From positions 1-64,000 of the forward strand of contig NZ_JAPCKI010000019.1 in the NCBI RefSeq assembly GCF_028680575.1: a stretch of DNA of 64,000 bases. The letters are read 5' to 3'. The notes below the pieces were generated by a model. The model had not been told where the DNA came from. It saw nothing but the letters and a program-made list of their open reading frames with translations, and searched no databases. This DNA is from Acidovorax benzenivorans (GTDB taxonomy: Bacteria > Pseudomonadota > Gammaproteobacteria > Burkholderiales > Burkholderiaceae_C). The position numbers and the translations under genes are program-made. Of this stretch, positions 62,860 through 64,000 are shown piece by piece. The stretch's first letter is position 1. Each line of letters begins with the position of its first letter.

Positions 62860-64000
62860 ATGGGTAACAACACGCTGCTGGCAGGCACCGCAGTCATGCT
62901 GCTGCTGCTCGTGCCGGTCTGGCTCTCGCCGCAGGAGTCTCTGCACCCGTCCCGACGCACCCTGATTCTGCTGGGCGTGGCCGGGGGCATTGTCTCCATT
63001 GCCGCCTTCCAGGCCCTGCGCTGGAACGCGCCGGAGCTGAACATCGTGGCCTACCCCACCGCCACGGCCTTCATGGCGCTGTTTTTTGGTGTGCCCGCTG
63101 CGGCCATCACCGCCCTGCTGACCTTGCAAGCGGCGCTATGGACGGACACTTCGGTCGCCTGGCCCGCCATCGCCGTGTTGGGCAGCGCGCTCGCGGCGGG
63201 CTGGGGTTGGCGCAAGCTCGGCGCACGCTGGCGTTGGGCCGAATGGGCCCCGCTGGCCGGCCTGACCATCACGCTGCCGCTGGCAGTCTCGCTGGCCATG
63301 TGGGCCGCCAGCACTGGGGCAGAAAGCGCCAGCAACCTGCACTGGCACCACGGCGCCGGGGTGATGATGCTCGGCATAGGCTGGCTGGTGATTGCCAGCA
63401 GAGCCCGCGCTGAATTGGCGCGCAGCGAGATCCAGCAGACGCTGGGCGAGCAGGAGCGCCAGTTACGCCTTGCGCTGGATGCTCTTGGCGGTGGCCGCTG
63501 GGAATGGGATGTGGCCACGCGCCGTTTTACCTGCGAAGGCCGCTTTTACGAGGCCTACGGCATCACCAACGCAGACGCACAGTCCCCCGACCTGTGGCAA
63601 CGCTGGTACGCCCGGCGCCACCCACAAGACGCCGAGCGCAATGCGGCCAAACTGGCACGCTCCATGGACGGGCTGGAGGAAAACTACGAGGCCGAATTCC
63701 GCGTGATGGATACCCAGGGCCAGTGGCGCTGGCTGCTGTCGCGCGGCACCGTCGCGCGTCGCGATGCCCAGGGCCACCCGGCCAGCCTGATCGGCATGGA
63801 CCTGGACATCACCGCCCACCGCGAGGTCGAAGAGGCCCTGCAGTCGGCCGAGACCAAATACACCACCTTCTACCAAACGCTGCCCGACCCGGCGGGCATC
63901 ACCCGCATTGCCGACGGGCGCTACATTGACGTGAACCCGGCGTTCTGCGAGCTGCTGGGGTATGCGCGAGAAGATGTGCTGGGCCGCACCTCATCCGAGC
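62860..64000 (+). CDS. Membrane PAS sensor protein, 3' end beyond the window
   Basis: At least 380 residues. The N-terminal 190 residues hold five to six membrane helices (TAVMLLLLVPVWL, LGVAGGIVSIAAFQAL, AYPTATAFMALFFGVPAAAI and others) in a layout like the 5TM LytS-YhcK sensor. A short coiled coil follows, then a first PAS/PAC (ALDALGGGRWEWDVATRRF to LIGMDLDITAHREVEEAL) and the start of a second PAS (FYQTLPDPAGITRIADGRYI). The output domain is not visible; GGDEF/EAL or a kinase is likely. AAGGAAAA lies before the ATG at 62860. The frame stays open to the window edge. Confidence 0.8.
   Translation, partial: MGNNTLLAGTAVMLLLLVPVWLSPQESLHPSRRTLILLGVAGGIVSIAAFQALRWNAPELNIVAYPTATAFMALFFGVPAAAITALLTLQAALWTDTSVAWPAIAVLGSALAAGWGWRKLGARWRWAEWAPLAGLTITLPLAVSLAMWAASTGAESASNLHWHHGAGVMMLGIGWLVIASRARAELARSEIQQTLGEQERQLRLALDALGGGRWEWDVATRRFTCEGRFYEAYGITNADAQSPDLWQRWYARRHPQDAERNAAKLARSMDGLEENYEAEFRVMDTQGQWRWLLSRGTVARRDAQGHPASLIGMDLDITAHREVEEALQSAETKYTTFYQTLPDPAGITRIADGRYIDVNPAFCELLGYAREDVLGRTSSE

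Overview
The window is GC-rich chromosomal DNA, most likely from a betaproteobacterium of the family Comamonadaceae (Acidovorax-like). That placement is inferred from the overall protein flavour, the GC-rich codon use, the order TolC / Kdo transferase downstream of a methyltransferase-rhodanese pair, and a family of short interspersed palindromic repeats that I associate with this family. No rRNA, tRNA, CRISPR array or prophage was seen.

Region 1 (1 to about 6.13 kb) looks like accessory DNA. It opens with the end of an IS3-family element inserted beside a diguanylate cyclase whose PAS domain is truncated. It continues with a small metal-handling pair (HMA protein plus Met-rich lipoprotein), a hotdog thioesterase and a cluster of 23-bp-spaced repeats. 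Next come a cluster of HAD-like, DUF2384 and 'mobile mystery protein A' genes, then a second HAD gene divergent from an XRE regulator with striking palindromic operators. The right boundary is a 3' remnant of a short-chain dehydrogenase gene (6131-6283).

Region 2 (6.3-21.7 kb) is mostly housekeeping and metabolic: a MATE pump, MaoC-like protein, MFS pump with its MarR regulator, PaaI-type thioesterase, gloA, an OmpA-like protein, chaC, lipoprotein sodC, a MobA-like nucleotidyltransferase, LysR with an FMN-dependent hydroxyacid oxidase, two unknown genes, a molybdenum hydroxylase (iorAB type) with a TetR regulator, and pdxH.

Region 3 (21.8-28.8 kb) is one giant gene for a secreted protein of about 2,330 residues built from DUF11-type repeats and ending in an IPTL-CTERM sorting signal.

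Region 4 (29-40 kb) holds an AEC transporter, a HAD phosphatase, a two-component system fused in operon to an orphan ABC ATPase, a DUF2845 protein, the molybdate system (modE divergent from modABC, with a perfect palindrome between them) and a PAS-GGDEF protein.

Region 5 (40-46.5 kb) is a zinc-starvation cluster on the minus strand: a Fur-family (Zur-like) regulator, a MacB-like ABC ATPase and permease with a His-rich loop, a small Cys/His periplasmic protein, a DUF3299 protein, a DUF2946-like protein and a ZnuD-like TonB receptor.

Region 6 (46.5-64 kb) has msrA, a TetR-RND-efflux run leading into a methyltransferase, rhodanese and tolC, then waaA, a nitrilase-family gene, phosphoglucomutase/phosphomannomutase, an Ada/AlkA fusion with ogt, a DMT exporter and the start of a PAS sensor cut by the window edge.

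The most notable unexplained structure is a dispersed palindromic repeat of about 60 bp, seen at nine places. At least three copies lie partly or wholly inside protein-coding genes and are translated without breaking the frame (iorB-like, the zinc ABC ATPase/permease junction, and waaA).
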